Shown here one piece after another: positions 56,114-64,000 of a DNA stretch of 64,000 bases (position 1 is the stretch's first letter; the number at the start of each line of letters is the position of its first letter). The stretch comes from Campylobacter sp. CCUG 57310 (GTDB taxonomy: Bacteria; Campylobacterota; Campylobacteria; Campylobacterales; Campylobacteraceae). Made by a program: the position numbers and the translations under genes. The notes below the pieces were generated by a model. The model was given only the letters and a program-made list of their open reading frames with translations. It was not told the origin of the DNA and searched no databases. The stretch is from assembly GCF_013201975.1 (NCBI RefSeq), contig NZ_CP053845.1, positions 1,116,001 to 1,180,000 of the forward strand, written 5' to 3'.

Positions 56114-57667
56114 TTATTTCGCGTAATCAACCGCGCGAATTTCTCTAATGACATTTACTTTTATCTCGCCCGGATACTGAACCTTATCCTCGATCTCTTG
56201 CGCTATCTCCTTAGCTACAAGCACCGCTTCATCGTCGTTTATAAGTTTTGCATTTGCTATAACGCGAATTTCGCGTCCTGCGTTGATAGCGTAAGCTTGC
56301 TTGATGCCCTCTTTGCTTTTTGCGATATTTTCTATCTCTTCAACGCGTTTTAAGAAGCTTTCAAGAACCTCTCTTCTAGCACCCGGACGCGCCGCACTTA
56401 AGCAGTCGGCCGCACAAACGGCGGCACTCTCTACGCTTGTTGCTTCTTCGTGACCGTGGTGAGCGTATATAGCATTTATAACGACAGGGTGTTCTTTATA
56501 ACGTTTACAAATTTCAGCGCCCAAATCAACGTGGCTTCCCTCGTATTCGTGAGTTAAAGCCTTGCCTATATCATGAAGAATTCCCGCTCTTTTTGCAAGC
56601 TTCTCATCTCCGCCCGTTTCTGCAGCTATGATACCTGCAAGATGGGCTACTTCAAGACTATGTGCAAGTGCGTTTTGTCCGTAGCTAGCTCTAAATTTGA
56701 GCTTGCCTATTAACTTTACGATCTCAGGATGCATCTTGCTAAGACCAAGGTCTATTACTATATTTTCGCCCTCTTCCATTATGCTGGCTTCAAATTCTTC
56801 GCATACTTTTTTATGTATATCTTCAATTCTTGCAGGCTGAATTCGTCCGTCTTCCACCAAAATCTCGATGACTCTCGTAGCGATTGCACGTCTGTAAAGA
56901 TTAAAGCTGCTTAATATAATCGCGTTAGGAGTATCGTCAATTATGATATCAACGCCTAAAACCATCTCAAGAGTCTTGATATTTCGCCCCTCTTTTCCGA
57001 TGATTCTGCCTTTTAGCTCATCGTTTTTGATATTTACGACGTTAATTAGCCTCTCAGCCGCAAATTCGCCCGCAAAGCGCGAAGTAGCCTGAGCAAGGAT
57101 GTAATTTACCCTCTTTTTAGCTTCCCTTTTAGCCTCTTCTTCATGTTTTCTTACGATATGAGCTATATCTGCGCGACTCTTTTCTTCAACCTTCTTAAGC
57201 ACGACTTCACGAGCCTCTTCTTCGGTTAAACCTGCCGCATGCTCAAGCACCTTAAGCGCTTCTTGCAGTTTAGCCTGGTAACTAACCTTTAAATTTACGC
57301 CCTCTTCGTATAAATTTTTAGCTTCGGTTTTTGATCTTTCAAGCTCGTCTTTGCTCTCTTTTAAAATTTCTTGTTCGTTTAAAAGAGCTTGCTCTCTCTT
57401 GCCAAGCTCGTCAAATTTCTGCCCGTACTCTTTTTGTAGCTTAATTGTCTTATCGTCATATTTTTTCTTGGCTTCAAATTCAGCCTCTTGAACTGAAATT
57501 TTAGAATTTTTAAGCGTTAATTCCGCCTCATACTCGATTGCCTTTGCTTTTGCTTTTGCCTGTTCTAAAAATATATTATAGTTTGCGTCATTTATCTTTT
57601 TGGCGACAAGATATCCTGCGCCAACGCCCACCGCACCTGCTCCTAATCCTACTAAAACTTCTATCAT
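56114..57667 (-). CDS. rny: ribonuclease Y
   Basis: Membrane-bound endoribonuclease that starts mRNA decay. The 517 residues show the family order: N-terminal TM helix (VLVGLGAGAVGVGAGYLVA), a long coiled coil (~30-190), a KH domain (LKGRIIGKEGRNIKTLEMVLGVD) and an HD phosphohydrolase domain (LKRAGILHDIGKALTHE with HAHHGHEE-like VINAIYAHHGHEE). The start ATG at 57667 follows AGAGGAACTT. The first 80 bases lie inside the cyclo-ligase gene in another frame, an unusually long overlap. Confidence 0.95.
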   Translation of the reverse strand: MIEVLVGLGAGAVGVGAGYLVAKKINDANYNIFLEQAKAKAKAIEYEAELTLKNSKISVQEAEFEAKKKYDDKTIKLQKEYGQKFDELGKREQALLNEQEILKESKDELERSKTEAKNLYEEGVNLKVSYQAKLQEALKVLEHAAGLTEEEAREVVLKKVEEKSRADIAHIVRKHEEEAKREAKKRVNYILAQATSRFAGEFAAERLINVVNIKNDELKGRIIGKEGRNIKTLEMVLGVDIIIDDTPNAIILSSFNLYRRAIATRVIEILVEDGRIQPARIEDIHKKVCEEFEASIMEEGENIVIDLGLSKMHPEIVKLIGKLKFRASYGQNALAHSLEVAHLAGIIAAETGGDEKLAKRAGILHDIGKALTHEYEGSHVDLGAEICKRYKEHPVVINAIYAHHGHEEATSVESAAVCAADCLSAARPGARREVLESFLKRVEEIENIAKSKEGIKQAYAINAGREIRVIANAKLINDDEAVLVAKEIAQEIEDKVQYPGEIKVNVIREIRAVDYAK

Positions 57668-58217
57668 AAGTTCCTCTTTTTATATAATTTTTGGTAGGGG
57701 TAATGTAAAAATCACCTTGAATATCGTGATTTTGAGTGATGATTTTATCGATAAAATTCTCTTTAATCTGAACAAATATCACAATAGGTCGGTAAGGTAA
57801 ATCACTAAAAAATCTATCATAAAAACCTTTTCCGTGCCCTATCCTAGCCATATTTCCGTCAACCCCAAGGACGGGAACGATAGCTACGTCTATCCGCTTG
57901 TTTAAAAATTTAGGTGAGATAGGCTCTTTAATCCCAAATTTTGAACGCTTTAGCGGAAGTTTTGATTTTACCATTTTTAAACTAATATCAAACATAAACG
58001 GAATAAAAATTTCATATTTTTTACATAATTTTCTCTTTAAAATTTGCAAATTCGGCTCGGACGGCAGAGGAATAAATATCAAAATTCGCTTAGGTCTTAA
58101 CTCGTCAAGCAAATTTAAAAGCGGCTCAAACATCTTATAATGCGATGATTTAGCCTTGAATTTAAGCTCTCTTTTTAGTCTTATTCTGCTATCTTTTCTA
58201 AAATTTTCTTTTTGCAA
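57588..58217 (-). CDS. 5-formyltetrahydrofolate cyclo-ligase
   Basis: ATP-dependent enzyme that turns 5-formyl-THF into 5,10-methenyl-THF, salvaging folate. A 209-residue protein: KRILIFIPLPSEPNL near the middle, and the diagnostic VLGVDGNMARIGHGKGFYDRFF (metal/ATP site). After the natural end of the fold (FYITPTKNYI) the frame continues ~27 residues, Arg-rich and without family match, through the start of rny. The tail is therefore likely a by-product of a lost stop codon. It begins with LysArg-rich residues, normal for the family. Confidence 0.9.
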   Translation of the reverse strand: MQKENFRKDSRIRLKRELKFKAKSSHYKMFEPLLNLLDELRPKRILIFIPLPSEPNLQILKRKLCKKYEIFIPFMFDISLKMVKSKLPLKRSKFGIKEPISPKFLNKRIDVAIVPVLGVDGNMARIGHGKGFYDRFFSDLPYRPIVIFVQIKENFIDKIITQNHDIQGDFYITPTKNYIKRGTYDRSFSRIRSRCGGRWRRISCRQKDK

Positions 58218-58288
58218 AATTTAACACTCATTTTATGAAAGTAATGTATAATTCACGCTGAACTTCAAATTTAACAACAGGAAACTAT

Positions 58289-58957
58289 ATGAAATTCAGA
58301 CTACTGATTATAACATTTTTAATATTTTTTGTAAGCGGTTGCAGCGATACGGATAAAAAATCAAGCAATGATACTCCAAGTGTGCAATCAGCCAAAACAA
58401 GCGAATTAAAAGAGATAAAACAAAGCGATAACCAAACAAATCAAGAGATCAAACAAGCGGAAATCAAAGAGGAGCAAAAGCAAGAAGTTAAGAAAGAGAC
58501 GGCTAAAAAAGATGACGCAAGTTCAAACGATCCATTTGAGCTTACGTTCTTAAACGAAGAGAAGATAAAACTTCAAAAATTTGATCGCGGAGTCAAGGTT
58601 GAAGGAAACGATCAGGCGATACTTTTTAACTTTTTTGCCACTTGGTGCCCGCCTTGTAAAGCAGAGATACCGCACTTAAACAACCTGCAAGATAAATTTA
58701 AAGGCAAGCTTAAAATCATAAGCGTTTTGATGGAAGATAAGGCAAAAGACGAGATTGAAGCGTTTGCTAAGCATTATAAAGTAAAATTTGATATAACTTA
58801 CGGCGCGAACAACCTCCACTTTGCAAAGTCTTTAGGCGGAGTTGTCGGTATACCGTACATGGTGCTTTATAAGCCGGACGGGACATACGCAACTCACTAC
58901 GTAGGGCTAGTTCCTGAAGAGATGCTAGAAAGCGATATAAGCAAGGTGATTAACTGA
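58289..58957 (+). CDS. TlpA/ResA-like thioredoxin-fold lipoprotein
   Basis: Periplasmic thiol-disulphide protein of 222 residues. A lipobox signal ends in FVSGC (lipid-anchored), followed by a ~70-residue Lys/Glu/Gln-rich linker and a thioredoxin-fold domain with active site FFATWCPPCKAEIPHL and cis-Pro segment GGVVGIPYMVLYK. TlpA/ResA-like proteins reduce disulphides for cytochrome c maturation or copper delivery. It starts divergently from the cyclo-ligase gene and overlaps ftsY by one base. Confidence 0.9.
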   Translation: MKFRLLIITFLIFFVSGCSDTDKKSSNDTPSVQSAKTSELKEIKQSDNQTNQEIKQAEIKEEQKQEVKKETAKKDDASSNDPFELTFLNEEKIKLQKFDRGVKVEGNDQAILFNFFATWCPPCKAEIPHLNNLQDKFKGKLKIISVLMEDKAKDEIEAFAKHYKVKFDITYGANNLHFAKSLGGVVGIPYMVLYKPDGTYATHYVGLVPEEMLESDISKVIN

Positions 58958-59826
58958 TGTTTGGATTTTTCAAAAAGGGGCTTGATAAAACACTTGAGGC
59001 GATTCGCTCCTCAAGACCGGCGGATAAAAAAATTTCAAAAGAAATTTTAGAAGAGATGCTTTTAGAAGCTGACGTAAGCTACGAGATAGTCGAAGAGATC
59101 ATCTATTATCTTCCGCCTCAAGACGAAGTTAAAAAAGATGATCTAAAGAGAATTTTAAAGACTTATTTCATATACGAAAATGTCGCAGAGATAAAGCTGG
59201 ATAAGCCCTTTGTAGAGCTTATTTTAGGCGTAAATGGTGCGGGCAAAACTACAACCATCGCAAAACTTGCAAATTTATACAAAACTTCTAATAAAAGCGT
59301 TATTTTAGGAGCTTGCGATACATTTAGAGCGGGAGCCATCGAGCAGCTAAAACAGTGGGCAAAACGCATAGAAGTTCCTATCATAGCTACAAATCAGGGA
59401 CATGATCCTTCAGCGGTCGCTTTTGATACTATCTCTTCAGCACTTGCAAAAAACATAGATAACGTGCTTTTAGATACCGCCGGCAGACTTCAAAATCAGA
59501 CAAATTTGGCAAATGAGCTTAGCAAGATAGTTCGAATAAGTGCTAGAGCTTATGAAAACGCGCCTCACCGTAAAATTTTAGTGCTTGACGGCACTCAAGG
59601 CAACGCCGGAGTTGCTCAAGCTAAGGCTTTTAACGACATGGTTAAGCTTGACGGCGTTATCATCACAAAACTTGACGGCACACCCAAAGGTGGGGCGCTG
59701 TTTGGAGTAGCAAGAGAGCTTGAGCTACCTATACTATACATCGGAGTTGGCGAAAGTATGAACGATCTGGTTAAATTTGAGCCTAACGAATTTGTGGATA
59801 CCTTAGTAGACGGGATGTATAGCTGA
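58957..59826 (+). CDS. ftsY: signal recognition particle receptor FtsY
   Basis: SRP receptor GTPase that docks ribosome-SRP complexes at the membrane. The 289 residues comprise a short N-terminal segment, the helical N domain (~1-85) and the G domain with G1 LGVNGAGKTTTIAKLA, the GACDTFRAGAIEQLKQWA insertion box, G3 VLLDTAGRLQN and G4 ITKLDGTPKGGALF. The acidic A domain of E. coli FtsY is missing, as in other epsilonproteobacteria. It overlaps the TlpA-like gene by one base. In C. jejuni I recall radA following directly; here about 3 kb intervenes. Confidence 0.95.
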   Translation: MFGFFKKGLDKTLEAIRSSRPADKKISKEILEEMLLEADVSYEIVEEIIYYLPPQDEVKKDDLKRILKTYFIYENVAEIKLDKPFVELILGVNGAGKTTTIAKLANLYKTSNKSVILGACDTFRAGAIEQLKQWAKRIEVPIIATNQGHDPSAVAFDTISSALAKNIDNVLLDTAGRLQNQTNLANELSKIVRISARAYENAPHRKILVLDGTQGNAGVAQAKAFNDMVKLDGVIITKLDGTPKGGALFGVARELELPILYIGVGESMNDLVKFEPNEFVDTLVDGMYS

Positions 59827-60168
59827 AATTTTAGCTATCAAATTTTGTGCAAAAAAATAAATTGAGGCTAATTTTATTTACATGCCAAAATTAATCCTTT
59901 TCTCCTATTAACTTTGATAAAGAAAAACTATCAAAACCCACTCATTTCAATGCTTTTATTGCTTTGTTTTTTGTAGTTTAGTAAAAAGTTATGTCAAAGT
60001 TCAAACAAAGTCTTCTCCAGCTCTAATTTTAACTCTTACTTTATATATAAATTGTTATCATTAAAGAGCTGTGCTCTAACAAGAGTTTTTGCCTCTACTA
60101 TTGAATGACTGAGAGATAACAAATTTATAGAGTGTAGAAGATGGCGATCTCATAGTAGAGTAAAGCTG
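59827..60168. other. 342-base stretch after ftsY without an intact gene
   Basis: AT-rich at the left. At the right (60,060-60,168) several short frames read as if coding but each is broken by stops. It may be the decayed upstream part of the gene fragment that follows. No RNA gene is recognised. Confidence 0.45.
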
Positions 60169-60330
60169 ATGACGCTAAAAGGGCTAAAACCAAAGAGCTT
60201 ACAAAGCGGTAAAAGCTTTGGTGAGAGCCTGAGAGAATACGCTAAAAAAGGAATTGACGCAGGTATAATCACAAAGGCAAACGAGATACTAAGCTCATCG
60301 TTTGCCTTTGTGTCTAAGCTTATGAGTTAG
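60169..60330 (+). pseudogene. short coding fragment, probably a gene remnant
   Basis: An open frame of 53 residues ending LSSSFAFVSKLMS, with the plausible coding segment ESLREYAKKGIDAGIITKAN. The same frame stays open upstream of the ATG to about 60109 without a good start or ribosome site, and neighbouring frames also look partly coding. This suggests a frameshifted remnant of a longer gene, possibly phage- or island-derived. It could be a genuine micro-protein instead. Its 3' end overlaps the convergent orphan gene by 11 bases. Confidence 0.35.
60270..60312. repeat. 15-bp perfect inverted repeat
   Basis: Arms 60270-60284 and 60298-60312 (CACAAAGGCAAACGA and its exact complement) enclose a 13-base loop. 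No T-run follows on either strand, so it is not a classical terminator. It lies inside the gene fragment, at the edge of a region apparently inserted between ftsY and radA. Confidence 0.8.
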
Positions 60331-61201
60331 GATTTTTAAATTCTATAGTTTTTTGCTCGCCAGAGTTAGGAGGGTATACTCCTAAAATCTTATCTAAAAA
60401 ATAGTCCGTGCCGATGACTTTTAAATTTCTATCTACGTATGTATGTGTTATTAAAGTTCCAGCTATCTTGTCGCCACATCCAAATACAACTTCATGATTT
60501 TTTAGTTTATTGATCCAATTATTGTCAATTATTTTAACATCTATGTTTTTGCCATGTATGATAGTCCATTTGCTATCCCCAGCCAAATCAGGCTTTTTAA
60601 TAAAAAAGCTTCCTTGATACTCGCTCTTTTCCTCCACAACACCCTCTACGTCTAGCGGGTCAAAAGTATAATCACCGACAAGAGCTAAATTTTCATCTTG
60701 AACCATTATTATAGGAGGCATTTTAAATCCTTTTGAATTTTTTGATATACCTGAAAGTGATTTAAGTATAGACGCCTTATCTATACTATACCCATAGCCT
60801 TTTAATCCAGCTTCGTCTATTACTTCAGCGATAATTTCATCTGTGGCTTTTGGTAGCTCTTTTGGCTCTTCTTGCAATTTTTTAAGAAGCAAGTGTTTTG
60901 CTTTTATAACAACATGAGCTACCATATCCTTTGCTGTTTCTTTGGGCTTTTTGATGAAATTTGCTATAGCTTCATCTGGTATTTTTTTAATATTATCATG
61001 CAAAAAAGTTTTTAGCGATCCGCTAGATACACCATCAAGTATAACCTCTGTATCCATTTCTGTATTTAAACAAGAGCAAATAGCGTTATTTAAATCGTTT
61101 ATGCTATTAAGCAAAGCAGAAACATCCTTAAAAAATTCTACACTATTTTGTTGTTCTTCTATCTCAATATGTAGGCAGTATGTATTATCTTTTTGCATCA
61201 T
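60320..61201 (-). CDS. orphan hypothetical protein (accessory)
   Basis: A 293-residue soluble protein with no signal peptide or TM segment and no family I recognise. The N-terminal ~90 residues form an alpha/beta unit ending in VILDGVSSGSLKTFLHD. The middle is helical and Lys/Glu-rich (~95-140). The C-terminal half is beta-rich (SKWTIIHGKNIDVKIIDNNWI, VVFGCGDKIAGTLITHTYVD). The GSLKT-type segment reminds me of N-terminal domains in mobile-island proteins, but this is not a firm match. It has its own ATG behind GGAGAT-like sequence and sits alone next to a gene remnant and hairpin, so it is probably acquired DNA. Confidence 0.75.
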   Translation of the reverse strand: MMQKDNTYCLHIEIEEQQNSVEFFKDVSALLNSINDLNNAICSCLNTEMDTEVILDGVSSGSLKTFLHDNIKKIPDEAIANFIKKPKETAKDMVAHVVIKAKHLLLKKLQEEPKELPKATDEIIAEVIDEAGLKGYGYSIDKASILKSLSGISKNSKGFKMPPIIMVQDENLALVGDYTFDPLDVEGVVEEKSEYQGSFFIKKPDLAGDSKWTIIHGKNIDVKIIDNNWINKLKNHEVVFGCGDKIAGTLITHTYVDRNLKVIGTDYFLDKILGVYPPNSGEQKTIEFKNPNS

Positions 61202-61215
61202 ATCTCCTATATAAG

Positions 61216-61249
61216 TTAAAATTTAGCCGACAAATCGGCTAAATTTTAA
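61216..61249 (-). terminator. terminator after brnQ
   Basis: A 15-bp perfect stem (61216-61230 with 61235-61249) with loop CAAA overlaps the brnQ stop codon. Both flanks are A/T-rich, so it could act in both directions, although the orphan gene to the left reads the same way as brnQ. Confidence 0.75.
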
Positions 61250-62577
61250 AAGCTTCCCTCTCTTTTTTCAAACATCAGATAAGCAATGTAACTTATAGCA
61301 AACATCATAAGGCTAGGTACTATCCATCCAAGCATTGCGTCATAAAAAGGCATAGTCTTTACAAACGGAGTTAAAAGCGGTATAGATACGCCTATAATAT
61401 CGAGTCCGTTTACTAGCCCAACGACAACGCAAGTATAGACGCAAGAGCGATATACAAGCTTGCTTGAGTCGATAATAGGATTAATAAGCGAAAGAATTAT
61501 CAAGATAATGGCTATAGGGTATATCGCAACAAGAACGGGGATGCTGCCTTTTATAATGGTAGTAAGACCGAAATTTGCCACGCCAAAGCCTATCAGACAC
61601 CACAAAACAACCCAAATTTTATATTTTACTTTGCCGTTTGTAAGCTCCTCAAAATACTCGCTCGCAGAAGTTATAAGCCCAAGAGTGGTAGTTAGGCAGG
61701 CTAGGAAAAATGCAGAACCCAGTATAACGACACCTATCTTACCGAAGTAATAATCGCTGACTTTTGACAAAAGAGCCGCACCGTTTATTTCAGTAGTATC
61801 CTTAAATAACTCGGCTGAAGTTGCACCAAGATATCCAAGCATAAGATATATCACCATCAAAATAATTCCCGCCATCATTCCGGCCTTAATCGTAGAAACA
61901 ACCATATGACGCTCATCGTGAACTCCGTTATCTTTGATAGCGTTAATTACGATGATACCAAAGGCAAGCGAAGCTAAAGCATCCATAGTCTGATAACCCT
62001 CCACAAATCCCTTTGATGCGGCGTGATTGGCATACTCTCCCACTGCCGTTCCGAATTCTCCGATAGGGTATAAAAACCCCGCCCCAAAAAGCAAAAGTAT
62101 CAGTATCAAAAGCAAAGGCGTAAGGTATCTTCCAAGCAATTTAACAAGCCTTGAAGGATTTAAACATACGTAGTAATTGAGCGCAAAATAAGCCGCCGAA
62201 TATACAAAGAGCCAAATTTGAAGATTACTAGCCTCTATAAACGGCTTAATCGCTATATCAAAAGGCATATTAGCCGCTCTTGGTATGGCAAAAAGAGGCC
62301 CTATCGTAAGATACAAAAGAACCGTAAAAACTATCGCAAAAACAGGATCTATGCGCCTAACTAAATTTTGCAAACCCTTAGCTCTTGCTATGCCTGCAAC
62401 CCCAAGAACGGGTAAAAGAACCGCGGTAGCGCAAAAAAACATAATAGCTATATAAAAATTCTCTCCCGCATCCTTGCCTAAAGTCGGCGGGAAAATGAAA
62501 TTGCCCGCACCAAAAAACATGGCAAAAAGCGTTAATGAGATAACCAAAAACTGATTTTTACTTAATCCGGGTTTCAT
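61246..62577 (-). CDS. brnQ: branched-chain amino acid transporter BrnQ (LIVCS family)
   Basis: Sodium- or proton-coupled importer of leucine, isoleucine and valine in the inner membrane, with 12 predicted TM helices. The start LSKNQFLVISLTLFAMFFGAGNFIFPPTLG is the family signature (FxMFFGAGN-IFP). The start chosen is ATG 62577 behind GGAGG with a five-base spacer, giving 443 residues; an ATG at 62622 would precede this ribosome site. It stands between the orphan gene and radA in what appears to be inserted DNA relative to C. jejuni. Confidence 0.93.
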   Translation of the reverse strand: MKPGLSKNQFLVISLTLFAMFFGAGNFIFPPTLGKDAGENFYIAIMFFCATAVLLPVLGVAGIARAKGLQNLVRRIDPVFAIVFTVLLYLTIGPLFAIPRAANMPFDIAIKPFIEASNLQIWLFVYSAAYFALNYYVCLNPSRLVKLLGRYLTPLLLILILLLFGAGFLYPIGEFGTAVGEYANHAASKGFVEGYQTMDALASLAFGIIVINAIKDNGVHDERHMVVSTIKAGMMAGIILMVIYLMLGYLGATSAELFKDTTEINGAALLSKVSDYYFGKIGVVILGSAFFLACLTTTLGLITSASEYFEELTNGKVKYKIWVVLWCLIGFGVANFGLTTIIKGSIPVLVAIYPIAIILIILSLINPIIDSSKLVYRSCVYTCVVVGLVNGLDIIGVSIPLLTPFVKTMPFYDAMLGWIVPSLMMFAISYIAYLMFEKREGSF

Positions 62578-62808
62578 AAAAACCTCCATTTCAAAAACTT
62601 TAATCGTTAATTTTATTTTCATTAAGTTTAAAATAAATTTATTTTAGTGCTATTTTATTAAAATTTATTAAAATTGTGTTTCGTTTTGAAATAGATAAAT
62701 GAAATTTGTGTAAATTTTGATTAAACAAATTTAAGAATACAAAAATTTAAATTCACTATTTTCGTAAATTTTATAAAAGGTTAAGTATAATCGACAAAAA
62801 GGATAAAA

Positions 62809-64000
62809 ATGGCTAAAGCAAAAACTATTTTTGAATGTCAAGCATGCGGAAATCAGCAAAGTAAATGGGTAGGCAAATGCCCTGAATGCGGCTCTTGGGA
62901 TAGTTTTTTAGAGCTTAGCAAGACTCAGATTAAGGCACTGGATGAAATTTCAAAAACATCAAATTCTCTAGCTCTAGCAAAAGAGATAAAAGATATAAAA
63001 ATAGAGCAAATTTCACGCATAAGCACTCAGGATAAGGAGCTTGATTTAGTGCTTGGAGGAGGTGTCGTGGAGGGTTCTTTGGTACTAATCGGAGGAAGTC
63101 CGGGCATAGGCAAATCAACGCTTCTTTTAAAAATAGCTTCAAATTTAGCCTCTCAAAATAAAAAGACTCTTTACGTAAGCGGCGAAGAGAGCGCAAGTCA
63201 GATAAAAATCAGAGCCGATAGGTTAAATGCCGTAAAAGACGGGCTTTTTCTGCTCACTGAAATTTTACTTGAAAACATTATGACCGAAATCAGAAAAAAT
63301 GATTATAAGGTTCTTGTCATAGACTCGATACAAACACTATACTCCGAAAAGATCGCCTCGGCTCCAGGCTCCGTATCGCAAGTACGCGAGATAACTTTTG
63401 AGCTAATGCGCCTAGCCAAAAACGAAAACATCTGCGTTTTTATCATCGGCCACATAACCAAGGACGGCTCCATAGCAGGTCCTAGGATTCTAGAGCATAT
63501 GGTTGATGTCGTGCTTTATTTTGAAGGCGACGCAAGCAGAGAGCTTAGGATACTAAGAGGGTTTAAAAACCGATTTGGCTCAACTAGCGAAGTCGGGATT
63601 TTTGAGATGAGTTCTCAAGGATTAATCAGCGCAAACGATATCTCAAGCAAATTTTTTACTCGAGGAAAAGCGGTTAGCGGCTCGGCGATAACTATCATAA
63701 TGGAGGGCTCTCGCGCACTAAGCGTTGAAATTCAAGCCTTGGTATGCGAAAGCAGCTATCCTAAACGAAGTAGCACAGGCTATGAAAAAAATCGCCTCGA
63801 TATGCTTTTAGCGCTACTTGAGCGAAAGCTGGAAATTCCGCTTGGTCATTACGATGTGTTTATAAACGTTTCAGGCGGAGTTAAGGTAAGTGAAACGGCA
63901 GCGGATTTGGCGGTAATAGCGGCTATCATAAGTAGCTTTAAAAATCGTCCGATCAGCAAAGAGAGCGTATTTATAGGCGAACTTAGTCTAAATGGCGAAA
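62809..64000 (+). CDS. radA: DNA repair protein RadA (partial, runs off window)
   Basis: Branch-migration helicase-like protein of homologous recombination, RecA-related with a Lon-like C-terminus. From ATG 62809 (AAAAAGGATAAAA before it) the frame is open to the window edge, ~397 residues. It has a four-cysteine zinc finger (CQACG...CPECG), Walker A GGSPGIGKST, Walker B VLVIDSIQTLYS, the RadA-specific KNRFGST motif, and the start of the Lon-protease-like domain (YDVFINVSGGVKVSETAADLAV). The end is outside the window. Confidence 0.95.
   Translation, partial: MAKAKTIFECQACGNQQSKWVGKCPECGSWDSFLELSKTQIKALDEISKTSNSLALAKEIKDIKIEQISRISTQDKELDLVLGGGVVEGSLVLIGGSPGIGKSTLLLKIASNLASQNKKTLYVSGEESASQIKIRADRLNAVKDGLFLLTEILLENIMTEIRKNDYKVLVIDSIQTLYSEKIASAPGSVSQVREITFELMRLAKNENICVFIIGHITKDGSIAGPRILEHMVDVVLYFEGDASRELRILRGFKNRFGSTSEVGIFEMSSQGLISANDISSKFFTRGKAVSGSAITIIMEGSRALSVEIQALVCESSYPKRSSTGYEKNRLDMLLALLERKLEIPLGHYDVFINVSGGVKVSETAADLAVIAAIISSFKNRPISKESVFIGELSLNGE

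Overview
This 64 kb window is chromosomal DNA from a Campylobacter-type epsilonproteobacterium. The evidence is AT-rich coding with many AAATTT-type words, tightly overlapping ATGA/TAATG gene junctions, frequent TTG/GTG starts, a cmeDEF-type efflux operon, a sigma-54 type flgL promoter, and gene neighbourhoods I recall from C. jejuni (fliP|glmU-coaBC-uppS-prepilin peptidase-lptF/G-truA; ftsK-flgL; rny-cyclo-ligase|thioredoxin-ftsY ... radA). GC content looks nearer 37-40% than the ~30% of C. jejuni, which suggests a C. concisus/mucosalis/curvus-like species. I cannot name the species.

Layout. 0.1-3.4 kb: pdxJ-pdxA and a PiT phosphate transporter. 3.8-5.9 kb: a tiny secreted MxKDx-repeat protein leading a two-component system. 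5.9-11.5 kb: a Sel1-repeat lipoprotein and the cmeDEF-type RND efflux operon. 11.6-13.9 kb: motA-motB-fliP. 14.1-20.6 kb: glmU, coaBC, an unknown gene, uppS, prepilin peptidase, an LptF/G permease and truA. 20.6-25.0 kb: ftsK and flgL, the latter behind a GG-N10-GC sigma-54 promoter. 25.1-27.9 kb: yaaA, hup, tRNA-Leu and a DMT exporter. 27.9-31.3 kb: thiS-thiF-thiG-thiH-thiE behind a TPP riboswitch.

31.5-45.6 kb is the most notable region: about 18 contiguous minus-strand genes forming an aryl-polyene (APE) type biosynthetic gene cluster. It has its own phosphopantetheinyl transferase, two acyl carrier proteins, two intact ketosynthases plus a truncated chain-length-factor-like partner, a ketoreductase and a stand-alone dehydratase. 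It also has an AMP-ligase fused to a second dehydratase, a thioesterase, a glycosyltransferase/acyltransferase fusion, a PlsC-like acyltransferase, a LolA-like carrier, an MMPL exporter and two small tandem secreted paralogues. Together these would make a polyene acid, attach it to a lipid and move it to the outer membrane. No methyltransferase and no aryl-starter enzyme are seen inside the cluster.

45.6-53.6 kb: a non-coding, strand-asymmetric stretch, a ComEA-like protein with a long charged tail, and a complete rRNA operon read leftward (16S, tRNA-Ala, tRNA-Ile, 23S, 5S). The 23S gene carries a ~264 bp intervening sequence bounded by a 23-nt inverted repeat, so mature 23S rRNA is probably fragmented. 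53.6-64 kb: DUF945, DedA, SYLF, rny and formyl-THF cyclo-ligase on the minus strand; a TlpA-like lipoprotein and ftsY on the plus strand; then an apparent insertion (gene remnant with a 15-bp hairpin, an orphan 293-aa gene, brnQ) before radA, which runs off the right edge.
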